A stretch of DNA of 51,507 bases from a bacterium (GCA_019753235.1 JAIELF010000039.1:1-51507), one strand, 5' to 3'; shown: positions 16,746 through 26,775, counted from the first letter of the stretch. Translations and numbers: made by a program. Notes: generated from the sequence alone by a model not told the origin.

Positions 16746-17762
16746 ATGGAGGTTTTGCAAGGGGCAGAGAGTTCGGGCATGTTGCACGTCGATGTCGAGT
16801 TCTATCACGGTCCGCTTGATCTTCTGGTGGCGCTGGTTCGCCAGGGGGAACTCGACGTTTTGGAATTGATGGTGGGAGAGATCACCCGCCGATACATCGA
16901 CACGTGCGAGCTCGGCACTTCGCTTGACATGGACGATGCGGGATCTTTTCTGGTGCTGGCATCGGTGCTCATGGAGATGAAGAGTCGCCATCTGCTTCCT
17001 CATGTCGATGAAACACCGATCGAGATCGAGGCGGAGGAAACACGAGAAGAGCTTGTTCGTCAGCTTCTCGAGTATCGGCGATTCCGCGAGGCGGCGACCC
17101 TGCTCGGTGAGAGAGCTCTTCGTCAACAGCAACGGCTTGCCCGAGAGGCTCAAGATCTTTCGGCAGCCGACATCCACCCATCCAAACAGCCGATCCGTGA
17201 ACTCGAGTTGTGGGATCTGGTGTCCGCATTCAGTCGATTGATGCGCGAGAATATCGTCCCAGTCGCGCAGGCGATTGAACGGGATCCGACTCCCCTGCCC
17301 GTTTACATGAATCGCTTGGAAGCAGCGATCCTCCAGCTGGGTGAAGAGGGAGTCTCTTTTCGCGATCTTCTGGGAACAACCAACACACGTTCGCAGATCA
17401 TCGGGAAGTTCCTTGCGACGCTTGAACTGATCAAAACTCGGCGAGTCTGGCTGGAGATGGACATCGTCAGCGACGAGATTCGGTTCTATCCTCCTCGCCA
17501 CGAACCGCTTCAGTTTGGCGAATCATCGGAGGAAGAAAGTGACGCGATGCCGATGGCCGACAGCAGCGTTCCGCCGGACGCGATGCAGGCTTCATCGATG
17601 TCGGTTTGGGATGAAGAAGAGCAAAGCTCCGAGGCTCTCTGGGCATCGCTGGGTCAAGGGAATCAACCCGATTCAACCCACGCTGATCCCGACAATGCCT
17701 GGGCGGACTTCGAACCTCTTGAGGATGATCCGCCGACGGAACAGACCGAGTTGCCGGATTGA
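16746..17762 (+). CDS. scpA: Segregation and condensation protein A
   Basis: Kleisin subunit that bridges the SMC heads together with ScpB in bacterial condensin. The N-terminal SMC-neck-binding part is plain: EFYHGPLDLLVALVRQGELDV, ITRRYIDT and FLVLASVLMEMKSRHLLP. A central linker (about 85-180) and a C-terminal winged-helix-like part (GVSFRDLLGTTNTRSQIIGKF) follow. After the family end at about residue 255 there is a further acidic tail of roughly 85 residues rich in Glu, Asp and Ser, longer than usual. The start is at 16746 or 16779 (MLHVDVEFY); the second has a purine-rich stretch upstream. scpB and smc are not in the window. It is convergent with hisB, 21 bases apart. Confidence 0.9.
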   Translation: MEVLQGAESSGMLHVDVEFYHGPLDLLVALVRQGELDVLELMVGEITRRYIDTCELGTSLDMDDAGSFLVLASVLMEMKSRHLLPHVDETPIEIEAEETREELVRQLLEYRRFREAATLLGERALRQQQRLAREAQDLSAADIHPSKQPIRELELWDLVSAFSRLMRENIVPVAQAIERDPTPLPVYMNRLEAAILQLGEEGVSFRDLLGTTNTRSQIIGKFLATLELIKTRRVWLEMDIVSDEIRFYPPRHEPLQFGESSEEESDAMPMADSSVPPDAMQASSMSVWDEEEQSSEALWASLGQGNQPDSTHADPDNAWADFEPLEDDPPTEQTELPD

Positions 17763-17783
17763 TTCAAGCCGATGGGGTGCCGA

Positions 17784-18374
17784 TCAGATTGTCCCCTTGG
17801 TCGAAGCGACGGCGTCCCCTTGACGAGGGTCAATCGCGACGGCTTGCCGAATCGCACGAGCGCTTGCCTTGAAAACGCCCTCGGCCAAGTGATGACTGTT
17901 TTCGCCGTGATGGGCAATCGCGTGGAAATTCATCCGGGCATGATTCGTGACGCCGTTCCAGAACTCGCGAACAAGTTCGGTATCGAACGAGCCGATCTTG
18001 GGACTCGGGAATGTGACCTTCCAGACGAACGCGACTCGGCCCCCTAAATCGACGGCGCTTGTGATCAGCGTTTCATCCATCGGTAGCGTCGAGTGGCCGT
18101 ACCGGACCATCCCCTTCTTGTCACCCACCGCCTGCGCGAGGGCCAAGCCCAAACAGATGCCGACATCTTCGGTGGTGTGGTGATCGTCGATCTCTGTGTC
18201 ACCCTTTGCCTGCACCGTCAGGTCGATCAAGCTATGCTTGGCAAAAAGATCGAGCATGTGATTCAGGAATCCGACGGGCGTATCGATGTTCGCTTGGCCT
18301 TGCCCGTCCAAGTTGATCGAGAGTTGGATCTGGGTCTCGCGCGTCTGACGAGAGATGGTCGCGGTTCGGCTCAA
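17784..18374 (-). CDS. hisB: Imidazoleglycerol-phosphate dehydratase
   Basis: Dehydrates imidazole-glycerol phosphate to imidazole-acetol phosphate, step six of histidine synthesis. The 196 residues are the normal length of the single-domain bacterial enzyme without the histidinol-phosphatase fusion. Metal-binding His clusters are seen in [24 protein letters not shown] and [12 protein letters not shown]. The start at 18374 is a TTG with GAGGA six bases upstream. No other his gene is adjacent, so it stands alone or is the last gene of the minus-strand run that begins with the PVC cytochrome gene. Confidence 0.94.
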   Translation of the reverse strand: MSRTATISRQTRETQIQLSINLDGQGQANIDTPVGFLNHMLDLFAKHSLIDLTVQAKGDTEIDDHHTTEDVGICLGLALAQAVGDKKGMVRYGHSTLPMDETLITSAVDLGGRVAFVWKVTFPSPKIGSFDTELVREFWNGVTNHARMNFHAIAHHGENSHHLAEGVFKASARAIRQAVAIDPRQGDAVASTKGTI

Positions 18375-18580
18375 CGGAGATCCTCAACTAAAACAGGGAG
18401 GATTGATCTTTCCCTGGTGATTCTACTTTCTCGCGAGGAGAAAAGGGGCGAGTTGATCGCGAAGGGGAACTCCCTTCTCCCCAAGCGATCGCTTCGTAAC
18501 CCGGTCAATCGCTACATTCGTTTCATCCTTGCCAGAGAAGAGAACCTCATCACGACACCCGCCCTCCCGTGTCGGCGTCC

Positions 18581-19357
18581 TCAGGAGCGTGGAAACCACG
18601 GGAAGAACGAGCTCGTTGAGCGTTGATAGGTTCGGTAGTCCGGCCGGCGGTCGGCCATGTCCCTTTCCAATAGCGTCACGCCGGACACACGAATCAGAAA
18701 AAAGGAAATCACGGCCGGCCCGAAGAATGTCCACCACGCCCCCCCTGCGATCGAGACCAAGTAGATCCCCCACCAGACACAGAAGTCGCCGAAGTAGTTC
18801 GGGTGGCGCGTGTATCGCCAGAGTCCTGTGTTCATCACGAGTCCCTTATTCGCCGGGTTACTTTTGAATCGTGCGAGCTGCGCGTCCCCCACCGCTTCAA
18901 AGAAAAGACCGATGCCATAAAGCGTGATGCCCGCCCAGTCGAGCACCGTCCAGCTTTCCCAAAGAGGCTTTGCAAGTTGACCAATCTGCGTCGGCATCGA
19001 GATGATCCAGAGAAGTACTCCCTGCAGCATAAAAACTGACATGAGGCTCACCCACCAGAAGGATTTGCCGATCCTTGCCCGCATTGCCTGATATCGGCGG
19101 TCTTCCCCTTTTCCAATGTTGCGCCATAGAAGGTAGAGTGAAAGCCGAACGCCCCAAAGAGCCACCATCGCAACAAGTAAATGGTCCCGCCCGTGATGCG
19201 ATTCCTTCGAGAGCCAAGTCGCCAACGCGACCACAACAAAGCCAGTCCCCCAGAAAGGATCGACGATGCTGGCATCATGCAGAGCAAGGCTGAGCAGCCA
19301 AAGGAGTGTCAAAAGTGAAAGAATCAAAACCAAGTTCAGACCGAGAACACTGAGCAT
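18581..19357 (-). CDS. DUF1295 / steroid 5-alpha-reductase-like membrane protein
   Basis: Integral membrane protein of about 258 residues with six or seven hydrophobic segments. The C-terminal signature TGLWRYTRHPNYFGDFCVWW is diagnostic of the DUF1295 branch of the isoprenylcysteine methyltransferase/steroid 5-alpha-reductase superfamily. The HPNYFG motif in this superfamily contacts the methyl donor or NADPH. The ATG at 19357 is chosen because GAGGAA lies just upstream; the longer frame would need a TTG. The actual substrate is unknown for most bacterial members. It lies between the two-helix membrane protein (87-base gap) and hisB (about 200-base gap), all on the minus strand. Confidence 0.82.
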   Translation of the reverse strand: MLSVLGLNLVLILSLLTLLWLLSLALHDASIVDPFWGTGFVVVALATWLSKESHHGRDHLLVAMVALWGVRLSLYLLWRNIGKGEDRRYQAMRARIGKSFWWVSLMSVFMLQGVLLWIISMPTQIGQLAKPLWESWTVLDWAGITLYGIGLFFEAVGDAQLARFKSNPANKGLVMNTGLWRYTRHPNYFGDFCVWWGIYLVSIAGGAWWTFFGPAVISFFLIRVSGVTLLERDMADRRPDYRTYQRSTSSFFPWFPRS

Positions 19358-19444
19358 GTCGTTCCTCGCCGGCAAAGATAATCTTCCACGCAGAGACTGT
19401 AGTCAACGTCGTCATCGGTGGGGGCAAGGAATAGAAGGATGGCG

Positions 19445-20206
19445 TCACTGGGGCGTCGGATCAGAATCCGTCGAAGGCGGGAGACGATTCTGGATCCGAT
19501 CGAGAAGCGTGATCTTCTGAAAGATTTTTCGGGACAAACTGGTCGTTAGCGTTTCGATCTGATCGACCGATTCGAGCACCTCGGCATCCTGGATACCCTG
19601 TAAGTAGACGACCGACACTTTGCCAATCAGCGACAAGATCTCGGCACAATAGTCGAGGTATCGTCCCAACTCGAAAGGTGTCATCTTTCGTTCGGGGCTC
19701 GACTTGGTGGCCGGCCCTCGACCCGTCATGATCTCGGGATCCTTGGTGAGTTGATGCATGTCGACCACATGCGCCAAAGACCGAAGCTCGTAGATCGCAT
19801 CCAGAGCGCGCTTGCGCTTGAATCGGATCTCCAGAGAGACAAGGAAGAGCAGAAATGCTCCGAGGAAAACAATGGTTCCAAGGGCTGACTCAGCAAATTG
19901 AGCAACATCGAGCGCGTCGGAGAGGTGCTTTTCGACGGTGTTCGCGTTGATGCCCCGAATAAAGAGAAACACGATCACGGCCAGAAGTCCCACGACCACG
20001 ACGATCGCAAGCCGAAGCGGCGTGTTGGGCCTTCGAATGATCGAAGATCGATGCGCAGCTTCGCGCGTGATTTGTTCGAGCTCGATGCCGATCTGCGCCA
20101 AACCCGATGAAGGAAACCGCTCGCTGATGCGCTGTCGAAGCCGTTCGGCGGTTTCAATGATTCGGGCAGGGTCGAGTTGGCGATAACGACGAAGAGAGCT
20201 GTTCAC
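19445..20206 (-). CDS. Hypothetical two-helix membrane protein, coupled to PVC cytochrome
   Basis: Not recognised. It has 253 residues and a GTG start whose last two bases form the start of the TGA stop of the cytochrome gene (GTGA), so translation is probably coupled. An N-terminal amphipathic helical part (about 1-60) precedes a hydrophobic helix (LAIVVVVGLLAVIVFLFI) and, after about 30 residues, a second one (TIVFLGAFLLFLVSL). The C-terminal 110 residues are helical and cytoplasmic by the positive-inside rule, containing YLDYCAEILSLIGKVSVVYLQ. The neighbourhood suggests a membrane partner for the exported cytochrome protein, but no sequence motif proves it. Confidence 0.6.
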   Translation of the reverse strand: MNSSLRRYRQLDPARIIETAERLRQRISERFPSSGLAQIGIELEQITREAAHRSSIIRRPNTPLRLAIVVVVGLLAVIVFLFIRGINANTVEKHLSDALDVAQFAESALGTIVFLGAFLLFLVSLEIRFKRKRALDAIYELRSLAHVVDMHQLTKDPEIMTGRGPATKSSPERKMTPFELGRYLDYCAEILSLIGKVSVVYLQGIQDAEVLESVDQIETLTTSLSRKIFQKITLLDRIQNRLPPSTDSDPTPQ

Positions 20207-22635
20207 CTGAGTTTCTCCAGATAGCTCATTAAGTCGCGGATCTCGATCTCGGTTGCCTGGTCGAGCAATCCATGGGGCATGATGGATTCTTTGCTCTCGC
20301 GACGCTCCTCAATGTCTTCGGGTTTCAGCATGAATTCTTGGCTGTCCGAGCCGACATAATACTGTTCCCCTTGCAGCCCCTCGCGAACAAGAAGGCCGAT
20401 TTTTGATTCGCCGCGGGTTGTTACCACCAGCCAAGGGACATACATGGGGGCGATCTCTTTGCTAGGCTCGACAACCGAACCGACTAGTCGAGTTCGGTCG
20501 GAGCCGCGCGCGATGGTGGAAAGATCCGGACCCGCATTCGCGCCCCGCCCTTCGACTTGATGACATCGATAACACCCCGGACCGGACGGATCAAAGAAGA
20601 GACGCTCCCCCGCGATCGGATCACCCGGTGAATTCAAAAGGGCCATCACCCCATCGATCGATCGCGGGCTTCCTTTCGTCAAACGAGTTCCCCGATCAAT
20701 AACGCGAAGAGCGGTTCGTTGGACCAACATGTCCGGCTCTTGGGATAGATCGACGAGCAGCACGCCGAGCGTGTTATCGTTGGGAAGTGTCTGCAGACCG
20801 AGAATCGCCTCCGCTCGAATTTCGGGTGACAGGTCCGTGTCACCGGCGATGTCAACGAGAATCGTCTCTCGCTCGGCAAGAGTTGACTCGCGAAGAGTTC
20901 GGACCGCTTCGACGGCGAGGGGATGATCGGACGATTGAGAGAATGCCGTCAATTTCGGCCCCGTCAACCACGGACTCGATGTGGGCAACGAACGTAGTGC
21001 ATACCGATAGAGAGTCGGATCCAGGTCCTCGCGTTCGAGCAGTTTGGTAATGAACTGCGAGCCGGCGTCGGCCGTCGCCCAGTTCTTCTCCAAGAGTTCA
21101 AGCGACGCCAAAGTCGATTCGAGCAGTGATCGTGTCCAAGGGAAAGGTTGGCTGAGCATCCCTTCGACCTTCTCACGGTACGCCTTCAAACGTTTGTCGC
21201 CGACCCATTGAACCGCAATCAATCGAATCAATGGATCGGGGTCGGCCAATGCCAAGGCGATCACGCCGCCAACATCGGTAGGATCATCATCGCGGATGGT
21301 AAGCAGCCATTCCGCCTTGGCGGTCGAGGTCTCTCGATAGCGACGGGTTCGCTCTGCCAAAGGAAGATGGTCACGCAAATAGTTCCGCGCCCGTGTCCGC
21401 TCGAAGGGATCGGCCGAGAGAAGAGATTGCTCGGCGACGGCGACCGTCGTGGGGCCCTCTGCTTCGGTGGGCCGATTCTTCTCGAACGCGGTCCGCTCGG
21501 CATCGGTCGCCGCTGTTCGATCCTCTTTCACCCGCAGACGCCAGAGCCGACCCTTCTGATGCAGCTCGTACGATTTGTCGACCCAATCGCTGAAAAAAAC
21601 CTCGCCTCTCTTACCTCGCGCGATGCCGACCGGTCGAAAGGAATCGCTGCCGATCACCAACGGGGTCAGCGTTGCGCGCCAAGATGTTCCCCACGGCTGC
21701 GGGTCAAATTGTTCAATCCGATGATCGCCCCACGATGTCACCAGCAAAGATCCAAGCATATCGTTTGGCCAGCCAGGCCCTTCGATGCCGACCATTCCAG
21801 AAGGGGCTTCGCCGGTCCCCGCCATCATCGGAAGTGTTCCTGGCAACTCGCCGTTCCACGCATGAAATGGATGAAGACCGTTTCGACCGTAACGAAACTT
21901 GAAGCCGTAATCTCCGCCATCAATGAGATGCAAGAGTCGGCACGGAGGCCGGGCGTCGGGATCGTTATCAATCGCAAAGAGTCTTCCCCCTGGGTCTCGA
22001 TAGAGATGAAAGGGATTCCAGAATCCTGTCGCGATTCGGCGTAGGTTCGATCCATCCATGTTCATTCGATAGACACTTCCTCCTTCGCCTCCTCCGCGAA
22101 CGCGCGATCCGTCGGACGCGATGAAGGTGTAGTCCGCCCCCAAGTTCTCGCCTAAGCCGACCCAGAGATGTCCTTCGTTGTCGAAGGCGAATCCAGAAAG
22201 GCCGTTGTGGGGGTAGTCTCCTTTTGTTTCGAGGCGGGCGATCTTCTCGGCCGACGATGCCTGATCGAGTTGATCCGCCTTGCGAATGCAGAGAATCTCT
22301 TGTCGCGTCGCGATGAAGAGATCGCCCGCCGGCGAAAGCCCTATGTTCATCGTCGCCTCGGTACCTTCAAAGAAGACCTTCCTCGGCGAGTCAGGCTCAT
22401 CAAGCTTGTCGAACAAAAGAATGCGATCTTTGCTGGGGCCAGGATAATCCTTGGGGCGAAAATGAGTGTGGCATTCCACCACAAAAGCCCGGCCACTTGT
22501 GTCGATGGCGACACCCGTCGGCGTCATGATCGCCGGCTCTCGGGCGATCAGCGTCAACTCGATACGGTCATCGACGACGCGTGGGATCGCGACATTGTCG
22601 GCCGCGACTAGAACGAAAAAGATCGTCCAGTACAT
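20203..22635 (-). CDS. PVC-type haem-binding dehydrogenase-like protein (beta-propeller, HEAT-like, cytochrome c)
   Basis: Exported protein of 810 residues beginning at the ATG at 22635 with a short signal sequence (MYWTIFFVLVAADNVA). The first 400 residues resemble the glucose/sorbosone-dehydrogenase-type beta-propeller of PVC 'membrane-bound dehydrogenase' proteins, for example PTGVAIDTSGRAFVVE, GLSGFAFDNEGHLWVGLGEN and GFWNPFHLYRDPGGRL. The middle, about 440-640, is helical and HEAT-like. The C-terminal cytochrome c domain has GCYRCHQVEG (CxxCH), GPDLSTIARG and a possible Met ligand in IMPHGLL. Such proteins are abundant in planctomycetes and thought to oxidise sugars or related compounds at the membrane, but the substrate is not known. 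The reading frame extends upstream of 22635, but that part overlaps the divergent Nudix gene. Confidence 0.85.
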   Translation of the reverse strand: MYWTIFFVLVAADNVAIPRVVDDRIELTLIAREPAIMTPTGVAIDTSGRAFVVECHTHFRPKDYPGPSKDRILLFDKLDEPDSPRKVFFEGTEATMNIGLSPAGDLFIATRQEILCIRKADQLDQASSAEKIARLETKGDYPHNGLSGFAFDNEGHLWVGLGENLGADYTFIASDGSRVRGGGEGGSVYRMNMDGSNLRRIATGFWNPFHLYRDPGGRLFAIDNDPDARPPCRLLHLIDGGDYGFKFRYGRNGLHPFHAWNGELPGTLPMMAGTGEAPSGMVGIEGPGWPNDMLGSLLVTSWGDHRIEQFDPQPWGTSWRATLTPLVIGSDSFRPVGIARGKRGEVFFSDWVDKSYELHQKGRLWRLRVKEDRTAATDAERTAFEKNRPTEAEGPTTVAVAEQSLLSADPFERTRARNYLRDHLPLAERTRRYRETSTAKAEWLLTIRDDDPTDVGGVIALALADPDPLIRLIAVQWVGDKRLKAYREKVEGMLSQPFPWTRSLLESTLASLELLEKNWATADAGSQFITKLLEREDLDPTLYRYALRSLPTSSPWLTGPKLTAFSQSSDHPLAVEAVRTLRESTLAERETILVDIAGDTDLSPEIRAEAILGLQTLPNDNTLGVLLVDLSQEPDMLVQRTALRVIDRGTRLTKGSPRSIDGVMALLNSPGDPIAGERLFFDPSGPGCYRCHQVEGRGANAGPDLSTIARGSDRTRLVGSVVEPSKEIAPMYVPWLVVTTRGESKIGLLVREGLQGEQYYVGSDSQEFMLKPEDIEERRESKESIMPHGLLDQATEIEIRDLMSYLEKLR

Positions 22636-22719
22636 CGATGAATCTCCCAACGTGCGTAGTTCCCGCCGAGATACTCTAATCGATGGCGAGGCGATTCTCC
22701 AACGAAAGGAACTCGATCG

Positions 22720-23211
22720 ATGCTTTGGCCGTTTCGATTTTGTCCCGCATGCGGAACTCCCGTTCATGGGGAGGCGGGCGTAGCTCCATTGAACTGTGAG
22801 GCGTGCCCAGAGCGGTTCTTTCGCCCCGTGTCCGTAGGGGTCGCTGTCGTGCTGATCGAGAATCGGCAGATGCTCTTGGGGCGTCGTCGCGATGGGGGAT
22901 GGTGCATTCCATGCGGGTATCTGGAATGGGGCGAAGAGGTCGCGTCTGCCGCCCGGCGAGAGTTTCGCGAAGAGACCGGCCTGGAGGTGGAGATTGTCGG
23001 GATCCGTCAGGTGCAATCGAACTTTCATCGGCCCGAGGATCTGAGCGTGGGGATCTGGTTCGATGGCCGTCGTCTTTCGGGAGAGCTTCAAGCCGGGGAT
23101 GATTTGGTCGCGGTGCAGTTCTTCGATTGTTGGGAGATCCCGGAGATACTCTTCCCTACCGATCGGCGGGTCATCGACGAATGGATTCGATCGGTGGATT
23201 CCATTACTTGA
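22720..23211 (+). CDS. Nudix hydrolase with N-terminal zinc ribbon
   Basis: Hydrolyses a nucleoside diphosphate linked to another group. The Nudix box [20 protein letters not shown] plus the TGL that follows (residues 66-88) fits the G-x5-E-x7-R-E-U-x-E-E-x-G-U pattern exactly. Before it, four cysteines (Cys8, Cys11, Cys26, Cys29) form a likely zinc ribbon, the layout seen in NADH-pyrophosphatase-like and short ribbon-Nudix proteins. The total is 163 residues. The ATG at 22720 is preceded by AAAGGA. It is divergent from the PVC cytochrome gene (84 bases) and 62 bases upstream of the hydrolase gene on the same strand. The true substrate is unknown. Confidence 0.88.
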   Translation: MLWPFRFCPACGTPVHGEAGVAPLNCEACPERFFRPVSVGVAVVLIENRQMLLGRRRDGGWCIPCGYLEWGEEVASAARREFREETGLEVEIVGIRQVQSNFHRPEDLSVGIWFDGRRLSGELQAGDDLVAVQFFDCWEIPEILFPTDRRVIDEWIRSVDSIT

Positions 23212-23273
23212 CGCTGCTGCGTCGAGAGTGGAACATCAGAGAACAACGAACGAACGCGGGGAAGGAGACTCTC

Positions 23274-24182
23274 ATGAGAGCGGTATGGGTGATGGCCCTC
23301 TGGGCGGGACTGTGTGGATGGGCACAGGGCGACGAATCGATCGAGGAAGTGCCGGCGGAACTCGGCACGGAGGGTTTCGCTCCGTCGGGGGAAATCAAGA
23401 TCCATTACGTCAGCAAGGGAGAGGGTCCGCTCCTGGTGATGATTCATGGTTTTCCAGACTACTGGTATAGTTGGCGCTACCAGATGCCTGAGTTGGCCAA
23501 GCACTTCCGCGTCGTGGCCGTCGATCAGCGCGGTTACAACCAAAGCGGTCAGCCGACCGGCGTCGAGAACTACACAGTTGAAAAGTTGGTCGGCGATGTG
23601 GTTGCCGTGGTTAAGCATCTCGGTGCCGACAAGAGTATTATCTGCGGTCACGATTGGGGTGGGATGGTCGCCTGGAGCTTTGCCATGCAGCATCCGGAAA
23701 TGACCGATCGATTGATCATTTGCAACTTGCCGCACCCGCGGGGCCTGTTTCGTGAATTGGCCAACAATCCCGAGCAGCAAAAAAACAGTGCCTACGCGCG
23801 AAACTTTCAGAAGCAGGATCCCTCGCAGGTCAATCCCGCGAGCTATGCCCTTTTCTTGAAGTACAAGGATCCCGAGGAGCGAAAGCGTTACTTGGCCGCC
23901 TTCAAGAGGAGCAGTGCCGAGGGGATGCTGAACTATTACAAGGCAAACTATCCCAAGGAACCTTATTCCGACGCTCTTCCCGACCTGCCGCAGGTCCGCT
24001 GTCCGGTTCTGATGTTTCATGGTCTGGCGGATACGGCTCTTTTGCCGGGCGCTCTTTCGGGCACTTGGAACTGGGTCGATAACGAGCTGACGATTGTGAC
24101 ACTTCCCGGCGCGAGTCATTGGGTCCACTGGGATAAATCCGACGTGGTGACCCAGAAGATGCTGAGTTGGCTGGGGCATTGA
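23274..24182 (+). CDS. Secreted alpha/beta hydrolase, epoxide-hydrolase-like
   Basis: 302 residues with an N-terminal signal peptide ([19 protein letters not shown]), so probably periplasmic. The alpha/beta-hydrolase core shows the oxyanion-hole motif [14 protein letters not shown], the strand [13 protein letters not shown] and the nucleophile elbow GHDWGG with Asp127. An Asp nucleophile points to epoxide hydrolases or haloalkane/haloacetate dehalogenases rather than esterases. The acid in [10 protein letters not shown] and the His in [10 protein letters not shown] complete the triad. Cap-domain Tyr residues lie around MLNYYKANY. The start at 23274 follows GAAGGAG. The family is clear; epoxide versus haloacid substrate is not resolved. 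It is convergent with pstB, 52 bases apart. Confidence 0.85.
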   Translation: MRAVWVMALWAGLCGWAQGDESIEEVPAELGTEGFAPSGEIKIHYVSKGEGPLLVMIHGFPDYWYSWRYQMPELAKHFRVVAVDQRGYNQSGQPTGVENYTVEKLVGDVVAVVKHLGADKSIICGHDWGGMVAWSFAMQHPEMTDRLIICNLPHPRGLFRELANNPEQQKNSAYARNFQKQDPSQVNPASYALFLKYKDPEERKRYLAAFKRSSAEGMLNYYKANYPKEPYSDALPDLPQVRCPVLMFHGLADTALLPGALSGTWNWVDNELTIVTLPGASHWVHWDKSDVVTQKMLSWLGH

Positions 24183-24234
24183 AATCGTCGCGGAGCGAGC
24201 CTGCTCGTTTGCACATTCAAAGAGCGAGGCTCCG

Positions 24235-25074
24235 TTAGCCGAAGCGTCCGGTGACATAGTCGGACGTTTCGGGAAGATGCGGTCTGGTGAATAGTTCGTT
24301 AGTGGGGCCGTACTCAAGGACTCTGCCGAGATACATGAACGCGGTGAAGTCGCTGGCACGAGTCGCCTGTTGCATGTTGTGCGTCACAATCAAGATCGTG
24401 TAGGACCCCTTCAACTCGTCCATGAGATCCTCGATCTTGCCGGTCGCAATCGGGTCGAGCGCCGAGCAAGGTTCATCCATGAGCAGCACCTCCGGCTCGG
24501 CAGCGATCGCTCGAGCGATGCAAAGGCGTTGTTGTTGGCCGCCGGAAAGCGCCAGCGCGCTTTCGTGGAGCCGATCTTTGACTTCATCCCAGAGAGCCGC
24601 CCCACGCAGGCTTCTCTCGCAGACCTCTTCGAGTAATGTTTTCGTTCGGACGCCGTCGATCCGCAAGGGGTAGACGACGTTTTCGAAGATGCTCATGGGG
24701 AAGGGATTTGATTTTTGAAAGACCATACCCATCCGCTTGCGAAGCTCGATGACATCGACGCCGCTAGCATAAATTGGATCGTTATTGAGTTTGATCTGAC
24801 CTTTCATCCGGATGTTGCCGGTAAGATCGTTGAGCCTGTTGATCGATCGTAAGAGCGTGGACTTTCCGCAGCCGCTGGGCCCGATGAGCGCGGTCACTTT
24901 GCCGCGCGGAATCCGCATGGTGACATCAAAGAGCGCCTGTTTGGTTCCATACCAAAGATTAAAACTTTCGATGTCGACGACCCCCTCTTGTTGAAAGACG
25001 GCCGGGTGCGTCTCGCAATCGATCGGCTCGCCATGCTGGATCGCAAGCAAGAGGTTTCGAGAAGTGGCCGTCAT
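24235..25074 (-). CDS. pstB: Phosphate ABC transporter ATP-binding protein
   Basis: Powers high-affinity phosphate import with PstA and PstC. 279 residues. Walker A is [11 protein letters not shown], followed by the PstB-typical RSINRLNDL. The signature is [16 protein letters not shown], Walker B is [13 protein letters not shown] and the switch His is in [11 protein letters not shown]. The segment [19 protein letters not shown] is characteristic of PstB. About 30 extra residues precede the usual start. It is the last gene of the operon, 21 bases after pstA. phoU, which commonly follows pstB, is not present downstream. Confidence 0.96.
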   Translation of the reverse strand: MTATSRNLLLAIQHGEPIDCETHPAVFQQEGVVDIESFNLWYGTKQALFDVTMRIPRGKVTALIGPSGCGKSTLLRSINRLNDLTGNIRMKGQIKLNNDPIYASGVDVIELRKRMGMVFQKSNPFPMSIFENVVYPLRIDGVRTKTLLEEVCERSLRGAALWDEVKDRLHESALALSGGQQQRLCIARAIAAEPEVLLMDEPCSALDPIATGKIEDLMDELKGSYTILIVTHNMQQATRASDFTAFMYLGRVLEYGPTNELFTRPHLPETSDYVTGRFG

Positions 25075-25095
25075 GGGGCTTGTTCCTGTCCGTCT

Positions 25096-26775
25096 TTAGA
25101 AGGCGCTTGTCGCGTATTTCTTTTTGAGCCTGGCCCGGATGGCGATCGCCGTCAGGTTTAGGATCGTGATCAAGACGATTAAGAGCAACGTGATGGTGAA
25201 GACCAGCGAACGGGCGGCCTCACTGTTCTGGCTTTTGAATGCGGAATGATAGATGGAAAAGCCCAGGTGCATAAAGGGACGATCGGGATGAATGAATGGA
25301 AAACTTCCGTCAATGGGAAGTTCCGGAGCGTGTTCCAGAACACCGACAAGCATCAGGGGAGCGACTTCCCCCGCTCCGCGCGCGATGGCGAGGATCAAGC
25401 CCGTCAGAATGCCGGGCATCGCGCGGGGAAGAATGATTCGCTGGATGGTTTGCCACTTGCTCGCGCCGCAGGCGTACGATCCTTCTCGCATAGAATTGGG
25501 AACAGCCGAGAGGGCCTCTTCGGTCGCCACGATGACGACAGGGAGTGTCAAAAGAGCCAGTGTCAGCGACGCCCAGAGAACGCCCCCCTGTCCGAAGACC
25601 GGCCCCTCGCGCAGCGAGAAGAAGGCTTGATCAATGGACCCGCCGCAGATGTAGACGAAAAACCCCAGACCAAAGACGCCAAAGACAATGCTTGGTACGC
25701 CGGCGAGGTTGTTGATCGCGATGCGGACCGCGCTGACGATGAAGCCTGCTTGGGCGTACTCCTTTAAATAAAGAGCGGCCAGCACGCCGAAGGGAACCAC
25801 CGCCATCGACATCAGCAGCGTCATGCACAGCGTGCCGATGATCGCGGGGAAGACGCCCCCTTCGCTGTTCGCTTCGCGAGGATCGGCCGAGATGAATTCC
25901 CACCAGCGATCGAGATAGATCCTCCAGCGAGCGGCCGAGTCGAGTCGGTTCGCCGGGTACGCGCGGACGATGTTGGCCAGAGGAACCGCGTACGCTTGTT
26001 CGGTCGAGGTGCGGAAGAGAATCTCGAAGGAACTGGCCTTCTCGTCGAGAACTTGAAGTTCCGTTCGCAAACTCTTCAACTTCTCTTGCGCCGACGATTC
26101 GATTCGATTCATCTCTTGCCGAGCTGATTCCAACAGAGCTGGTTCATCTTTGGCCTTGGCGGCGGCCAAACGAATCCGGGCCTCTTCGAGCTGGCGATTA
26201 ATCGGACCGACAACTTCTCGCTTGAGTTGATCTTTTTGTCGGCGAAGGCGTTTTACTTCTTCGTGATGCTGGACGAAGAGTCCCCAGACATCGTCTGGCT
26301 CGGTCGCCTTCGATTGACCCTGCTCGTAAAACGCGACGGGAATCCCAAAAAATCGCCCGCCCGTCAAACGTTCGGCGGTGATCGCCCATTCGGGATAAGT
26401 TCGTGACGCCACTTGATCGTCGTCGATCCAAAGAAAATGGCTTTTGGTCAGTTCGAAGTTGCCGACGCGAAGACGCTGTCGGCGTCTTCCCTCCTCTTGG
26501 CCGGCGGTCGGCGGGGGAGTCTCCGCACGATCGAATTCACCCATCCAGACTTGGCCGGTGGCCGATTCCCACCACACGACGGGTTTCGGCCAAAATGTCT
26601 GAACCCCTTCGTTGATGATCAAGGAAAGGAGCCCGACGATCATCGCCAGCGCGATCGCGAGTGCACCACCGGTGAGCCAAACCATCGGCTCGCCTGCCGC
26701 CAGCAGGGTGCTTCCGCCGGCTCGACGGTTACGCCGAGAGGCGGCCGAGAACGATTTCGTCGTAGGGTGGTTCAT
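25096..26775 (-). CDS. pstA: Phosphate ABC transporter permease PstA, long form with coiled-coil insertion
   Basis: Membrane channel subunit of the Pst importer, 559 residues against about 290 for E. coli PstA. The first transmembrane helix is at about 32-58. A periplasmic insertion of some 240 residues follows, containing a coiled-coil-like segment rich in Lys, Glu and Arg (around VKRLRRQKDQLKREV to LRTELQVLDEKAS). The conserved permease core begins near GVFPAIIGTLCMTLLMSM and includes NLAGVPSIVFGVFGLGFF, the EAA-like loop GASKWQTIQRIILPRAMPG and ARGAGEVAPLMLVG. Similar long PstA proteins with an N-terminal extra domain are known from Pseudomonas- and Vibrio-type systems. Its ATG overlaps the pstC stop (ATGA). 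Confidence 0.93.
   Translation of the reverse strand: MNHPTTKSFSAASRRNRRAGGSTLLAAGEPMVWLTGGALAIALAMIVGLLSLIINEGVQTFWPKPVVWWESATGQVWMGEFDRAETPPPTAGQEEGRRRQRLRVGNFELTKSHFLWIDDDQVASRTYPEWAITAERLTGGRFFGIPVAFYEQGQSKATEPDDVWGLFVQHHEEVKRLRRQKDQLKREVVGPINRQLEEARIRLAAAKAKDEPALLESARQEMNRIESSAQEKLKSLRTELQVLDEKASSFEILFRTSTEQAYAVPLANIVRAYPANRLDSAARWRIYLDRWWEFISADPREANSEGGVFPAIIGTLCMTLLMSMAVVPFGVLAALYLKEYAQAGFIVSAVRIAINNLAGVPSIVFGVFGLGFFVYICGGSIDQAFFSLREGPVFGQGGVLWASLTLALLTLPVVIVATEEALSAVPNSMREGSYACGASKWQTIQRIILPRAMPGILTGLILAIARGAGEVAPLMLVGVLEHAPELPIDGSFPFIHPDRPFMHLGFSIYHSAFKSQNSEAARSLVFTITLLLIVLITILNLTAIAIRARLKKKYATSAF

Noticed and set aside
16044..17501. 485-codon minus-strand frame opposite scpA
   Set aside because: The opposite strand carries a clear ScpA; the frame is a byproduct of codon bias and has no recognisable domain.
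21148..22044. 298-codon plus-strand frame inside the PVC cytochrome gene
   Set aside because: Antisense shadow; the minus strand encodes conserved domains.
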